A stretch of 64,000 nucleotides of DNA. Source: Duganella levis. Its GTDB lineage: Bacteria > Pseudomonadota > Gammaproteobacteria > Burkholderiales > Burkholderiaceae_D. The DNA lies in contig NZ_WWCT01000022.1 of the NCBI RefSeq assembly GCF_009857605.1, positions 1 to 64,000 on the forward strand. The letters are read 5' to 3'. Of the stretch, positions 8,345 to 17,230 are shown piece after piece. Positions within the stretch are counted from its first letter, which is position 1; each line of letters starts with the position of its first letter. A model generated the notes under the pieces. The model did no database searches. It had not been told where the DNA came from and worked only from the letters and a program-made list of their open reading frames with translations. The translations under genes and the position numbers were made by a program.

Positions 8345-10402
8345 TTATTTTTTCTTGGTATAGGTGTCCAGCCAGTCGATCACCGTGTGATGCCACAGCA
8401 CCGAGTTGGCCGGCTTCAGCACCCAGTGATTCTCATCCGGGAAGAACAGCAACTTGCTCGGAATACCACGACGCTGCAACGCGGTGAACGCGCCCAGACC
8501 CTGCGTGGTCGGAATCCGGAAGTCCATATCGCCCTGCACCACCAGCATTGGCGTCTTCCAGTTCTTCACCTTCAGCGCCGGGTTGAACTTCTCATGCAGC
8601 TCCGGCACATCGTAATACGCGCCGCCATTTTCCCACTCGGTGAACCAGATCTCTTCGGTCGAGTAAGCCATGCCGCGCGCATCGAACACGCCGTCGTGAT
8701 TGACGATGCACTTGAAGCCATCCGACCAGTTACCCTGAATCCAGTTCATCATGAAGCCACCATATGACGCACCCAGCGCGCAGCTGTTCTCGCGGTCCAG
8801 CCATGGATATTTCGCCACTGCCGCCGCCAGACCTTTCTGCAAATCTTCCAGCGGCTTGCCGCCCCAGTCGCCGCTGATCGAATCGGTGAACTTCTGGCCG
8901 TAGCCGGTCGAACCGTGGAAATCGATAAACACCGTCGCATAACCGGCGCCCGCATACACCTGCGGATTCCAGCGATAGCTCCACGAGTTGCCGAAGCTGC
9001 CCTGCGGGCCGCCGTGCACCAGGAAGGCGATCGGATATTTCTGGCCAGGCTGCGCATTCCACGGCTTCATCACGTGACCATAAACGGTCTCGCCATTGGC
9101 GCCGGTGAACGAGAACTGCTCGTACTCGCCGAACTTGACGTCGGCCAGCGCGGCTTCGTTCAAATGGGTCAACTGGTCAGCCTTCTCGCCCGATGCACCG
9201 AGCTTGAACTTGAACAGCTGCGCCCCGGCCGACAGATTGGCCTGCGCCATCACGATGGTGTCGCGCGCGACGTCGAAGCCGGCCACATAGCCCTTGCCGG
9301 TCAGCGCCGTCACCTTGCCGCTGGTGGCATCGATCGAGAACAGACGGTGTTGGCCGACATCATCGGCGGTGGCCAGGATGGCCTTGCTGTCCGGGGTCCA
9401 GCGGTAGTCCGCAATCGAGCGGTCCCAGCTGTCTGCCACGGTGCGCTTCTTGCCGCTGGCGACATCGATCAGCACCAGGTGGAAGCGGTCGGCCTCGAAG
9501 GTCGGCTTGTCCATCGCCACATAGGCCAGCGTCTTGCCGTCCGGCGAATAAATCGCCTTGGCGTCCCACGCCTTGTTGTCTTCGGTCAGATCCTTGATCT
9601 CGCCGCCGGCGGCCGGCACCGTATAGACATCGAAGTTGGTCGACCAGGCCTCGGTGCGGCCGGCGATGCGGGCCGAGAAGGCCACCGTCTTGCCGTCCGG
9701 GCTGAAGTGATATTCGTCATGGTCGCCGAACGGCTTGGACGGCACATCGCCATCCAGCTTGCCGGTCAGGCTGACCGGCTGCACGCTGACCTTGCCGCTG
9801 GCGTCGATCGGCGCCGAGTACAGCACATTGTTGCGGCCATCGGCCCAGGTATCCCAGTGGCGCACGAACAGCTTGTCGAACACCTTACCGCTGGCCTTGA
9901 CCTTGGCCTGCTCGTCCAGACGCTGCTTGGTGCACGCCAGGTCGGCGCAATCGCGGAACACGGCCATGCTGAACAGCAACCGGTCGCCCTGCGGCGACAG
10001 CCGGAAATTATCGACATCCAGCGGCAGGTCGGTGACCTTGCTGGCTTCGCCGCCGCCCAGCGGCAGACGCCATACCTGCGACGAACCGGAGCGGCCCGAC
10101 AGGAAATAAATCGCCTCGCCGTTCGGCGCCCATTCCGGGTCCGCGCTGCTGGCGGCGGCCTGGGTCAGGCGCACGGGCGCCGCCTGCGGATGGCGCAGGT
10201 CGAGCAGATACAGTTGGGTATTGCCGCGGTTTTTATCGAGGTCGGTGGTGCGCACGGTGTACACCACGCGGGTGGCGTCCGGTGACAGCACCGGGTTGCC
10301 GACCCGCTCCATCTTGACCATGTCTTCGACAGTGAAACCGCGCGGCGCGGCCATTGCACTGGAGGCCATGGCGGCGCCCAGCAGCAGCAAGGGGAATCTC
10401 AT
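8345..10402 (-). CDS. Exported S9 family (prolyl oligopeptidase-type) peptidase
   Basis: 685 residues with a signal peptide (first 18 residues, ending SAMAA). An N-terminal beta-propeller occupies about 20-420, with repeated SPDGKT blades and WD40-like PD40 motifs. The C-terminal alpha/beta hydrolase has nucleophile Ser546 in GASYGGF, Asp627 in GDMDFRIP and His659 in DENHW. It resembles acylaminoacyl-peptidase/DPP-like S9C enzymes that cut short peptides in the periplasm. It is the first gene of a minus-strand pair with the M1 aminopeptidase, so the two probably act in series on imported peptides. Confidence 0.92.
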   Translation of the reverse strand: MRFPLLLLGAAMASSAMAAPRGFTVEDMVKMERVGNPVLSPDATRVVYTVRTTDLDKNRGNTQLYLLDLRHPQAAPVRLTQAAASSADPEWAPNGEAIYFLSGRSGSSQVWRLPLGGGEASKVTDLPLDVDNFRLSPQGDRLLFSMAVFRDCADLACTKQRLDEQAKVKASGKVFDKLFVRHWDTWADGRNNVLYSAPIDASGKVSVQPVSLTGKLDGDVPSKPFGDHDEYHFSPDGKTVAFSARIAGRTEAWSTNFDVYTVPAAGGEIKDLTEDNKAWDAKAIYSPDGKTLAYVAMDKPTFEADRFHLVLIDVASGKKRTVADSWDRSIADYRWTPDSKAILATADDVGQHRLFSIDATSGKVTALTGKGYVAGFDVARDTIVMAQANLSAGAQLFKFKLGASGEKADQLTHLNEAALADVKFGEYEQFSFTGANGETVYGHVMKPWNAQPGQKYPIAFLVHGGPQGSFGNSWSYRWNPQVYAGAGYATVFIDFHGSTGYGQKFTDSISGDWGGKPLEDLQKGLAAAVAKYPWLDRENSCALGASYGGFMMNWIQGNWSDGFKCIVNHDGVFDARGMAYSTEEIWFTEWENGGAYYDVPELHEKFNPALKVKNWKTPMLVVQGDMDFRIPTTQGLGAFTALQRRGIPSKLLFFPDENHWVLKPANSVLWHHTVIDWLDTYTKKK

Positions 10403-10528
10403 TCGATCTCTCCGATGTTATAAAAAATATACCAGCTTGTGGCCGGGCATCGGGAATCATACCAAGAGCGCCGCCTGCTGCGACATATCCTCAGGAAATT
10501 GTTACTTTACGCTACTTAAACTGCACGC

Positions 10529-10780
10529 TTAGCGGTTATTACCCGTAGGCATGGTGAAGCGGCGCTGGTCCAGCAGCTCTTCGGCATTGGCATTCTGCAC
10601 GCCATTGCCGGCCGAGCAGTCACGGCGCTTGATCGAACTGCCGGTCGGCGCATCGTCCGAGCGATTCGGCTTGCACTTGACCTCCGCCGTCACCGGCGCC
10701 GCCGGATCGACCGCCACGTCAGGCTGCGACGCGCACGCCGCCAGCACCAGACACACACCGCTCAACAGAACTGCCTTCAT
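10529..10780 (-). CDS. Small lipoprotein
   Basis: 83 residues from MKAVLLSGVCLVLAACASQP. The start at 10780 is chosen over an upstream ATG at 10813 because GGAGGAG lies about five bases before it. The lipobox is LAAC. The mature part is hydrophilic with two further cysteines and no recognised domain. It is a single gene, divergent from the TetR regulator. Function unknown. Confidence 0.65.
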   Translation of the reverse strand: MKAVLLSGVCLVLAACASQPDVAVDPAAPVTAEVKCKPNRSDDAPTGSSIKRRDCSAGNGVQNANAEELLDQRRFTMPTGNNR

Positions 10781-10841
10781 ACTTCTCCTCCAAAGAAAGT
10801 AACTAACTTTCATATACTATCAGTTTCATAGAAAAAAGCCG

Positions 10842-10870
10842 TTGACTTTATTAAGACGACCGGTCATATT
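10842..10870 (+). promoter_or_regulatory. Promoter and operator of the TetR gene
   Basis: TTGACT (10842-10847) and CATATT (10865-10870) are separated by 17 bases, a good sigma-70 promoter. The 18-base element AAGACGACCGGTCATATT (10853-10870) overlaps the spacer and the -10 box. It recurs with one change before the SDR gene, so it is probably the operator of the TetR protein and gives autorepression. The predicted transcript would start at or within a base or two of the ATG at 10877. Confidence 0.7.
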
Positions 10871-10876
10871 ACACAT

Positions 10877-11455
10877 ATGGCTAAAGCAAACGTTAAAGAG
10901 CAAATCCTCACCACCAGCGTCACCCTGCTGCACAGCAAAGGGTTCAACGCCACCAGCGTGCAAGACATCACCGACGCTGCCGGGGTGCCGAAAGGCTCGT
11001 TCTACAACCACTTCATCAGCAAGGAAGCGCTGGGGATGGAAGTATTACAACGTTACCTGGCCGCCGTGGCCGACCTCGGCGCCGTGCTGCACGACCGCAC
11101 GCTGCCACCCAAAGCCCGGATGCAACAGTATTTTGACAACATGATCGCCGGCAACGCCGCCAACGACTTCCACAGCGGCTGCCTGCTGGGCAATTTCAGC
11201 ACCGAATTGTCCAACCAAATTCCGGCCATCCGCAGCGCCATGCAGCACGCCTTTGCCGCCGGCGCCGAGACCTTGGCGGCGGTCATTGCAGAAGGCCAGC
11301 AGGACGGCAGCATCGGCAACAAAATGCCGGCAGCCGAGCTGGCCGCCTTCATCAACGACGCCTGGCAAGGCGCGGTATTACACGCCAAAGCCGAGCAAAG
11401 CCGCACCCCGCTGGACCGTTTTGCCCGCATGGTATTGAGCAATATCTTGTCGTAA
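10877..11455 (+). CDS. TetR family transcriptional repressor
   Basis: 192 residues. The N-terminal helix-turn-helix (about residues 8-55) reads SVQDITDAAGVPKGSFYNHF, the canonical TetR recognition segment. The C-terminal domain contains SGCLLGNFSTEL (about 93-104), typical of the TetR_C group that binds small hydrophobic or electrophilic ligands. No ribosome site is visible upstream and the promoter lies directly against the ATG, so the message may be leaderless. The downstream SDR gene carries the same palindrome in its leader and is very probably its target, in the manner of drug- or aldehyde-responsive TetR-oxidoreductase pairs. Confidence 0.9.
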   Translation: MAKANVKEQILTTSVTLLHSKGFNATSVQDITDAAGVPKGSFYNHFISKEALGMEVLQRYLAAVADLGAVLHDRTLPPKARMQQYFDNMIAGNAANDFHSGCLLGNFSTELSNQIPAIRSAMQHAFAAGAETLAAVIAEGQQDGSIGNKMPAAELAAFINDAWQGAVLHAKAEQSRTPLDRFARMVLSNILS

Positions 11456-11474
11456 TTTTTTTTCGGCCATTTTT

Positions 11475-11492
11475 AAGATGACCGGTCATATT
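11475..11492 (+). promoter_or_regulatory. Second TetR operator, upstream of the SDR gene
   Basis: AAGATGACCGGTCATATT contains the perfect 12-base palindrome ATGACCGGTCAT (11478-11489). It matches the element at 10853-10870 at 17 of 18 positions. It lies about 30 bases before the SDR start codon, where a bound repressor would block transcription. Confidence 0.7.
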
Positions 11493-11524
11493 GCAGTTAC
11501 TTAAACCACTCGAAAGGAACCATC

Positions 11525-12232
11525 ATGAACCTCAAAGACTCCGTCGTCCTCGTTACTGGCGCCAACCGTGGCCTGGGCAAAGCCCTGGCCGAAGCCGCCG
11601 TCAAAGCCGGCGCCCGCAAAGTCTACGCCGCCGCCCGCAAACCGGAAACCGTGGACATCGCCGGCACCACCCCGATCAAGCTGGACGTGACCAACGCCGC
11701 CGACATCGCCGCCGCCGTGCAAGCCATCCCCGACCTGACCATCCTGATTAATAACGCCGGCATCCACGTGGTGGGCGGCGTGATCCGCGCCGACGCCACC
11801 GAAGCGGCCCGCGCCGAATTGGAAGCCAACTTCTTCGGTCCCCTGGCGCTGAGCAACGCCTTCGCTCCGGTACTGGGCCGCAACGGCGGCGGCGCCATCA
11901 TCAACATCCTGTCGGCGCTAAGCTGGGCCAGCTTCCCGAGCACCGGCACCTACAGCGCCTCCAAGGCCGCCGCCTGGGCCCTGACCAACGGCCTGCGCGG
12001 CGAACTGGCCGCCCAGAACACGCAAGTGGTCGGCGCCCACATGGGCTATATGGACACCGACATGACGGCCGACGTCGACGCCCCGAAATCCAAGCCAGCC
12101 GACATCGCCAGCGCCATCTTCACCGCGCTGGAAGCCGGCGCCGACGAAGCGCTGACCGACGACGTCTCGAAACAAGTACGCGCCAGCTTCGCCGCCCCAC
12201 GCGCCTTCTACCTGGGCGCCCCCCGCGCCTGA
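11525..12232 (+). CDS. Short-chain dehydrogenase/reductase
   Basis: A 235-residue NAD(P)-dependent oxidoreductase. The cofactor-binding motif TGANRGLG is at about residues 11-18, the NNAG motif near 76-79, and the catalytic Ser (ILSALSW region) and YSASK further on. Arg/Lys after the first strand (AARKPE) suggests NADPH preference. A GAAAGGAA ribosome site precedes the ATG. It lies directly downstream of a TetR repressor and a matching operator, so expression is probably induced by the repressor's ligand, and the substrate may be that ligand or a related carbonyl compound. Confidence 0.9.
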   Translation: MNLKDSVVLVTGANRGLGKALAEAAVKAGARKVYAAARKPETVDIAGTTPIKLDVTNAADIAAAVQAIPDLTILINNAGIHVVGGVIRADATEAARAELEANFFGPLALSNAFAPVLGRNGGGAIINILSALSWASFPSTGTYSASKAAAWALTNGLRGELAAQNTQVVGAHMGYMDTDMTADVDAPKSKPADIASAIFTALEAGADEALTDDVSKQVRASFAAPRAFYLGAPRA

Positions 12233-12596
12233 AACCCGGGGTCAGTTCTGCCAAATGCACACGACCTCATGTACCAATGGCAGAACTGCCCCCGATAGAA
12301 AAAATTATTGTAACGTGCAAGAAATGACGTATTTTCGCGTGACGAAACCGGGCATAATCTACCTCGCAGCCAGGTGAAAAGCGCGCGTAGCAAGCCGGCT
12401 TGACGTGTGCGCAATTCGTTTTCCCCGCCGGTAATGCTTCGCTTTGTATTGCCTCACGACTAGTTGTGAACAATTGTAAATCGGCGTTGTATGAGCCCGT
12501 TTATCACGCTAAGGTAGCAGCTTGAACCTCGGGCGTGTCGGCTCCTCTGCGACGACCTCCGCGCAGCCGACGTCACACGGAACCACGGGAAACGCT
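12233..12596. other. Intergenic region with an imperfect long inverted repeat
   Basis: No gene is supported here. The arm GGGGTCAGTTCTGCCA (12238-12253) pairs with TGGCAGAACTGCCCC (12278-12292), with a single bulged T and a 24-base loop. The end GGGGTCAG is shared with the palindrome at 48561-48590, so both may belong to one dispersed family. The hairpin could end the SDR transcript, since A/T-rich sequence follows. The remaining 300 bases contain weak promoter-like boxes (for example CATAAT at 12353-12358) but nothing that can be assigned. Confidence 0.5.
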
Positions 12597-13160
12597 ATGC
12601 TTACTGCCACCTATGTCTTGTTGACACTCTCCATCGAACAGAAGAAAGAACGCCACTTCATCTCGCGGCTGCTGCAGTACGTGCAGACGATCGCGCGCCG
12701 TCCACAGGAAATCGACCCTGTGTTCATCGAATCCCAGCTCAAGGAACTAACCAGCTTTGCCGAATCGCGCCACCAGCGCAAAGTGGAAGCCTGCCTGATG
12801 CCGGCCGTGCGCGCCGCCGAACCGAATTGCGCGCCGCTGATGAACGACCTCGAATCGCTGAGCAAGCGCGGCAGCGCCATGCTCAACGCCGTCTACCGCT
12901 GCCTGCGCCGCGCCATGCGCCGCAGCGCCTCGCAGGGCAACTTCCTGTGCAAGACCATCGACCTGTATTGCCAGAACCTGCTCAAGCGCCTCGACAAGGA
13001 AGAACAGGAACTGCTGCCGCTGGCGCAAAAAGTCATTTCCAGCGAAGAGTGGTTCGAAATCGGCAGCAAATTCCTGGCACAGGACGACGACGACGCCGCC
13101 TCGCGCCCGGAACTGCGGCCGGTCCGCAGCCGCATCTACCCCAGCGGCGCCGCCGTTTAA
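12597..13160 (+). CDS. Hemerythrin-like helical protein with incomplete iron ligands
   Basis: 187 residues, all-helical and soluble. The start MLTATYVLLTLSIEQKKE at 12597 is preferred over an in-frame ATG at 12522, because the upstream part is low-complexity and unlike the rest. HQRKVEACLMP (about residues 54-64) recalls the HxxxE ligand pair of hemerythrins. LLKRLDKEEQELLPLAQKVI near 140 recalls the last helix, but the usual His is missing. It may be a regulatory relative rather than an oxygen carrier. Its stop codon interleaves with that of the convergent TonB receptor gene: the two reading frames overlap by four bases. Confidence 0.45.
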   Translation: MLTATYVLLTLSIEQKKERHFISRLLQYVQTIARRPQEIDPVFIESQLKELTSFAESRHQRKVEACLMPAVRAAEPNCAPLMNDLESLSKRGSAMLNAVYRCLRRAMRRSASQGNFLCKTIDLYCQNLLKRLDKEEQELLPLAQKVISSEEWFEIGSKFLAQDDDDAASRPELRPVRSRIYPSGAAV

Positions 13161-15937
13161 CGGAAGGCGTAGCTGGCGTTGACGTAAACGAAGCGCCCGC
13201 GCGGATCGTAGGTGCTGACGTCATAGCCATACTGGAACTGCGCCGCCACCGGCACAAAGGTCTGCGGCTGGCGGTCGAACAGATTGCGCACGCCCAGCGT
13301 CAGCGTGGTGTTCTTCAGCCCACGCCACGCGATGTTGGCATCGTAGGTCGCCATCGCCCCCATGAACACCCGCTGCCCCAGCAGATCGTGCGCCGCCTCG
13401 TAGCGCGCGCGGTAGTTCTGGATCAGCGTGGTGGCCAGCGCGCCCTGGGTCCAGGTCGCGTTCAGCGTATGCTTCCAGCGCAGCACCACGCCGCCGGCAT
13501 CGGCGCCGATCACCGGCGTGCCCTTGCTGTCCACCAGCGTGCCCACCTTGTGCGACAGCACGCCGCCCGGACTGGTCTGGTCGAACTTGTCCATATACGT
13601 CCCGTTCAGCGCCACATCCAGCTTGCCCGGACCGAAGGCCTGGCGGCTGGTGATGAACACATCCGCGCCCTGCACCGTGGCGTTGCCGGTATTCGCCAGC
13701 ACCGTCTTCACCAGATCGATATCGTTACCGTTGAGGACCACCAGATTGGCATACGCCGGATCGCCGGCGCGGTAGCGCGACACCACCTCCTGCGCCGACG
13801 GCGTCGCCAGGATGTCGCTGACCTTGATGCGGAACCAGTCCACGCCCGCATTCAGCCAGCTGGCCGGCGACCACACCACGCCCACCGATGCCTGGCGCGA
13901 CTCCTCCGGCTTCAGCTGCGAATTGCCGCCCGTGAGGCCATTCACCTGCAATGAACTCTGGCCCGTCTTCGGATCGCTGAACGCCACCGTGGTGCCCAGC
14001 ACCTGCGGCGTCCACAGGTCGCTCAGCGTCGGCGCGCGGAAGCCGCTGCCGAGCGAGCCGCGTAACAGCAGGCTGCGCACCGGCTGCCAGCGCAGGCTGG
14101 CCTTGTAGTTGGTCGACGAACCGACATCGTTGTAATGGTCGTTGCGCAGCGCCAGGTTGGCCTCCACACTGCTCAGCAGCGGCGCGTTGATCTCGCCGAA
14201 CACCGAACGGATGGTGCGGCTGCGATCCACCGCCGCCAGCGCGCCGCCGGCGCCGCCGACGTCACCGCTCAGAATCGCCGCGCTGGGCGAAATCTTGTAG
14301 CTCTCATGCCGCGCCTGCACGCCGGCCGCGTACTGCACCGCGCGGCCATCCAGCTTGAACAGATCGCCGGTGATCTTGCTGTCGATCAGATCACTGTCCG
14401 ACCAGCCGTCGATGGTCTTGCCGGTGTACTGCGCCGCCTTCAGCTTCTCCGCCAGCGCGCCGGTCTGCACGCCGCCCGGCGCCCACGGGTTCCAGTTATT
14501 GGCCGGGTCGTTGATGATCTTCGCGTACTCCACCTGGAGGAAGTACCCGGACGGCAGCGATCCCGACACCTTGCTGCGGTTGGAGGTAAACGCCACCTCA
14601 TAATCCTGCCCCCACACCGTGCCGCGCGCGCCGCCGACAAAGCGCGATTGCGTCGCTACATCACGCGACTGGCGCGGTCCGAAATCGAACACGCGGCTGG
14701 TGATCGCCAGCGGCTGGCCGATAATCGACGTAAAGCCCTGCGCCGTCAGATAAGGCACCACGATCGACTGGTACACCGGATTGCTCGGATAAAGAATCAG
14801 CGACGGATCAACCTTCTGTTTCACGAAAGCGCTGTCCACCACCAGGAAGCTGCGCCGTTCAGGACTGGTCTGGATGGTGTTCGTCACCACGCTGCGCGAC
14901 AGCAGCGCATCGGCAAACAGCTGGTGATCTTCGTTGATCTTGAAGGTCAGGTTGCCGGTCAGGTTGCCCAACTCACGCGCTGGAATCAGATTGGTGGCCG
15001 AGGCGCTGTCATACGCGCAGTAAGGCGCGCCCTTGCTGCTCGGCGTCGGATTCTGGAACATCTGAATATCCGCGCATTTGCCCTGCGCCGCCAGCGGATT
15101 GCCGTAGCCGGTCGCCGGCGACGCCCCAAAACCCGCGCCACGATCGTTCGGATACGCGCCCGGAATCACCACGCCCTCGATATTGCCCTGCCCCGTCGCG
15201 CCGGACACGTAGTACGGCATATTGTTGCCCGACTTGGCGTAGTCGCGATCACGCCCGAACAGCGCCTTCTCCTTCTCCCACGACGCCGACACCACCGCGC
15301 TATACCCATCGCGCTCCAGGTTTCCCAGGCCGCCGGTCACCGACGCCTTGTTATTCTGTCCGCCGCCATGCGTGGTCGGCGAACCCGTGCCGCCACTGAC
15401 CTCAATGCCCTCAAAGCTCTTCGACAAAATGAAGTTGACCACACCGGCCACCGCATCGCTGCCATACACGCCGGATGCGCCATCCTTCAGCACCTCGATG
15501 CGCTCGATCGCCGCCAGCGGAATCACATTGACGTTGACCGTGGCCCCGCCGCCGCCCGCAAACGCCGCCAGCCGGCGGCCATTGACCAGCACCAGCGTGC
15601 GCTGCGCGCCTAGCCCGCGCAGCGAAATCGACGACAGCCCAAAGGTGCCGCTCGACGCCCCGGCCGCATTCGAGGTCGCCCCCGCCGACGACAGCGACGC
15701 GATCGACGCCAGCAGCCCCTCCGTACTGGTGGCGCCGATGCGCTGGATATCCTGCTTGCTGATCATCTGCACCGGCAGCGCGGTCTCCGAATCGGCGCGC
15801 TTGACCGACGAACCGGTCACCTCCACACGCTGCATCTTCTCGCCGTCCTCCTGCGCGATGGCTGGCGCCACCAGCACCGCCAGTCCGCCGGCGAACATCA
15901 TGCGCAACGCCTGCGCCAATACGGTTTCCTTCATCAT
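13157..15937 (-). CDS. TonB-dependent outer-membrane receptor
   Basis: 926 residues: signal peptide (1-28, ending PAIAQ), then a TonB-box/plug region with VEVTGSSVKR (about 38-47). Plug motifs LRGLGAQRTLVLVNGRR and IERIEVLKDGASGVYGSDAV are unmistakable. A 22-strand barrel follows, ending in VNASYAFR. A GGGAG ribosome site precedes tandem ATG codons. The gene is the third of an operon after two exported M20 peptidases, which suggests uptake of a peptide- or amide-linked compound that is processed in the periplasm. The ligand is unknown. There is no room for a terminator before the convergent neighbour. Confidence 0.93.
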   Translation of the reverse strand: MMKETVLAQALRMMFAGGLAVLVAPAIAQEDGEKMQRVEVTGSSVKRADSETALPVQMISKQDIQRIGATSTEGLLASIASLSSAGATSNAAGASSGTFGLSSISLRGLGAQRTLVLVNGRRLAAFAGGGGATVNVNVIPLAAIERIEVLKDGASGVYGSDAVAGVVNFILSKSFEGIEVSGGTGSPTTHGGGQNNKASVTGGLGNLERDGYSAVVSASWEKEKALFGRDRDYAKSGNNMPYYVSGATGQGNIEGVVIPGAYPNDRGAGFGASPATGYGNPLAAQGKCADIQMFQNPTPSSKGAPYCAYDSASATNLIPARELGNLTGNLTFKINEDHQLFADALLSRSVVTNTIQTSPERRSFLVVDSAFVKQKVDPSLILYPSNPVYQSIVVPYLTAQGFTSIIGQPLAITSRVFDFGPRQSRDVATQSRFVGGARGTVWGQDYEVAFTSNRSKVSGSLPSGYFLQVEYAKIINDPANNWNPWAPGGVQTGALAEKLKAAQYTGKTIDGWSDSDLIDSKITGDLFKLDGRAVQYAAGVQARHESYKISPSAAILSGDVGGAGGALAAVDRSRTIRSVFGEINAPLLSSVEANLALRNDHYNDVGSSTNYKASLRWQPVRSLLLRGSLGSGFRAPTLSDLWTPQVLGTTVAFSDPKTGQSSLQVNGLTGGNSQLKPEESRQASVGVVWSPASWLNAGVDWFRIKVSDILATPSAQEVVSRYRAGDPAYANLVVLNGNDIDLVKTVLANTGNATVQGADVFITSRQAFGPGKLDVALNGTYMDKFDQTSPGGVLSHKVGTLVDSKGTPVIGADAGGVVLRWKHTLNATWTQGALATTLIQNYRARYEAAHDLLGQRVFMGAMATYDANIAWRGLKNTTLTLGVRNLFDRQPQTFVPVAAQFQYGYDVSTYDPRGRFVYVNASYAFR

Positions 15938-15981
15938 GCCTACTCCCTTTAATTGATTTTTTTAGAATGCAGCAGTCCCCG

Positions 15982-16005
15982 CCGGACGGCTGGAGGGCCG
16001 TCCGG
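15982..16005 (-). other. GC-rich intercistronic hairpin upstream of the TonB receptor gene
   Basis: CCGGACGGC pairs perfectly with GCCGTCCGG around a six-base loop between the M20 gene and the receptor gene. No T run follows on the minus strand, so it is more likely an mRNA stability or processing element than a terminator. Confidence 0.4.
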
Positions 16006-16033
16006 TACATGGCTACTGTTTAGTGGTAAAGCT

Positions 16034-17230
16034 TTACTGAGAGGCGCCTGCTTCCTGCATCATGCGGCTGAGCAGATACAGTCGCGGCACAATCGAATCG
16101 ATGGTGATGTATTCATCCTTGCCATGCACACCATCGCCGGCCAGGCCAAAGGCCTCCAGCACAATGGCCTTGCCGGAGCGGCCGGCGTAACCGGCGTCGG
16201 TGCCGCCGCCGGTGCCCGGATACAGCGCCAGCTTGCGGTCGATCTCACCGTAGATGGCCTGCGCCTTGGCCGCCCACGCGCGCGCCGCATCGGTGGCGAT
16301 GAACGGCGGCCGTCCCTGCTCGATCGCCACCGTGGTGACGGTATCCGCCACCAGCGGCTTGGCCACTTTCTCGCTGAGCGCCTGCTGCAAGCGCTGCGCA
16401 CCGTCGGCGGCACTCAAGCGCACGTCACCCTGCGCGGTGGCGCTGGCGGGAATCTGATTGGTCACCAGGCCGGCATTGGCGCGCGTCCAGTTCAACTGCG
16501 CGCCCGGCACATTGATATCCTGCGTTTGCAGCAGCTGATGCGACAGCTCGATCAGCGCATTGCGGCCAACCTTCGGCGCCACGCCGGCGTGCGCCGCACG
16601 GCCCTGCACCGTCATGGTCGCGGTAGCGATGCCGCTGGCGCTCAGCAGAATGCCCTCCATCTGCGCGCCATTCGGTTCGCACGAAAACACAAAGTCATGC
16701 TGCGCTGCCTGCGTGGCGATCCACTCGCCGGACGCGCGCGAACCGACTTCCTCGTCCGGATTGAAGATCACAGTCAGCTGCGCATAATCGCGCCAGCCGC
16801 GTGCATGCAGCATCTCGATGGTATGCAGGATCAGCGCAATGCCGCTCTTGTCGTCCGCAATGCCGGGACCATACACACGGTTGCCGTCCACGTGATACGG
16901 CTGCGAGGCCAGGATGCCGGGCTGGTACACCGTATCCATATGCGCGATCAGCATCAGCCGCTTGCTGCCCTTGCCGGTAAAGCGGCCGGTGACGATATCG
17001 TCCTTGCGCTCCACCGCCGCCCCCAGCGCCTTCAACCGCAGTGCGCTGACATCGGCCACGCGCGCCACGCCGGCCGTATCACTGCTGCCGGATTCAATCA
17101 GCACCAGCTCCTTCAGCGTCGCCAGCAACGGCGCCTGCTGCGCGCGCGCCGCCTCCAGCAAGCCCTGATCGGCCGCCATTGCGCCATGCAGAACGCCACC
17201 CAACACCACCGCGAGTATCAGCTTCTTCAT
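16034..17230 (-). CDS. Exported M20 peptidase, glutamate carboxypeptidase type
   Basis: 398 residues with a signal peptide (ending HGAMAA, about residue 20). Metal-site motifs are LIAHMDTVY (about 94-102), YGPGIADDKSG (about 119-129) with the bridging Asp, and NPDEEVGS (about 156-163) with the catalytic Glu. GGGTDAGYAG and a late GDGVHGKDEY give the remaining His ligand. The layout matches Pseudomonas carboxypeptidase G2, a di-zinc enzyme removing C-terminal glutamate. It overlaps the preceding M20 gene by four bases and is followed by a TonB receptor gene, so the three form an operon. Confidence 0.88.
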   Translation of the reverse strand: MKKLILAVVLGGVLHGAMAADQGLLEAARAQQAPLLATLKELVLIESGSSDTAGVARVADVSALRLKALGAAVERKDDIVTGRFTGKGSKRLMLIAHMDTVYQPGILASQPYHVDGNRVYGPGIADDKSGIALILHTIEMLHARGWRDYAQLTVIFNPDEEVGSRASGEWIATQAAQHDFVFSCEPNGAQMEGILLSASGIATATMTVQGRAAHAGVAPKVGRNALIELSHQLLQTQDINVPGAQLNWTRANAGLVTNQIPASATAQGDVRLSAADGAQRLQQALSEKVAKPLVADTVTTVAIEQGRPPFIATDAARAWAAKAQAIYGEIDRKLALYPGTGGGTDAGYAGRSGKAIVLEAFGLAGDGVHGKDEYITIDSIVPRLYLLSRMMQEAGASQ

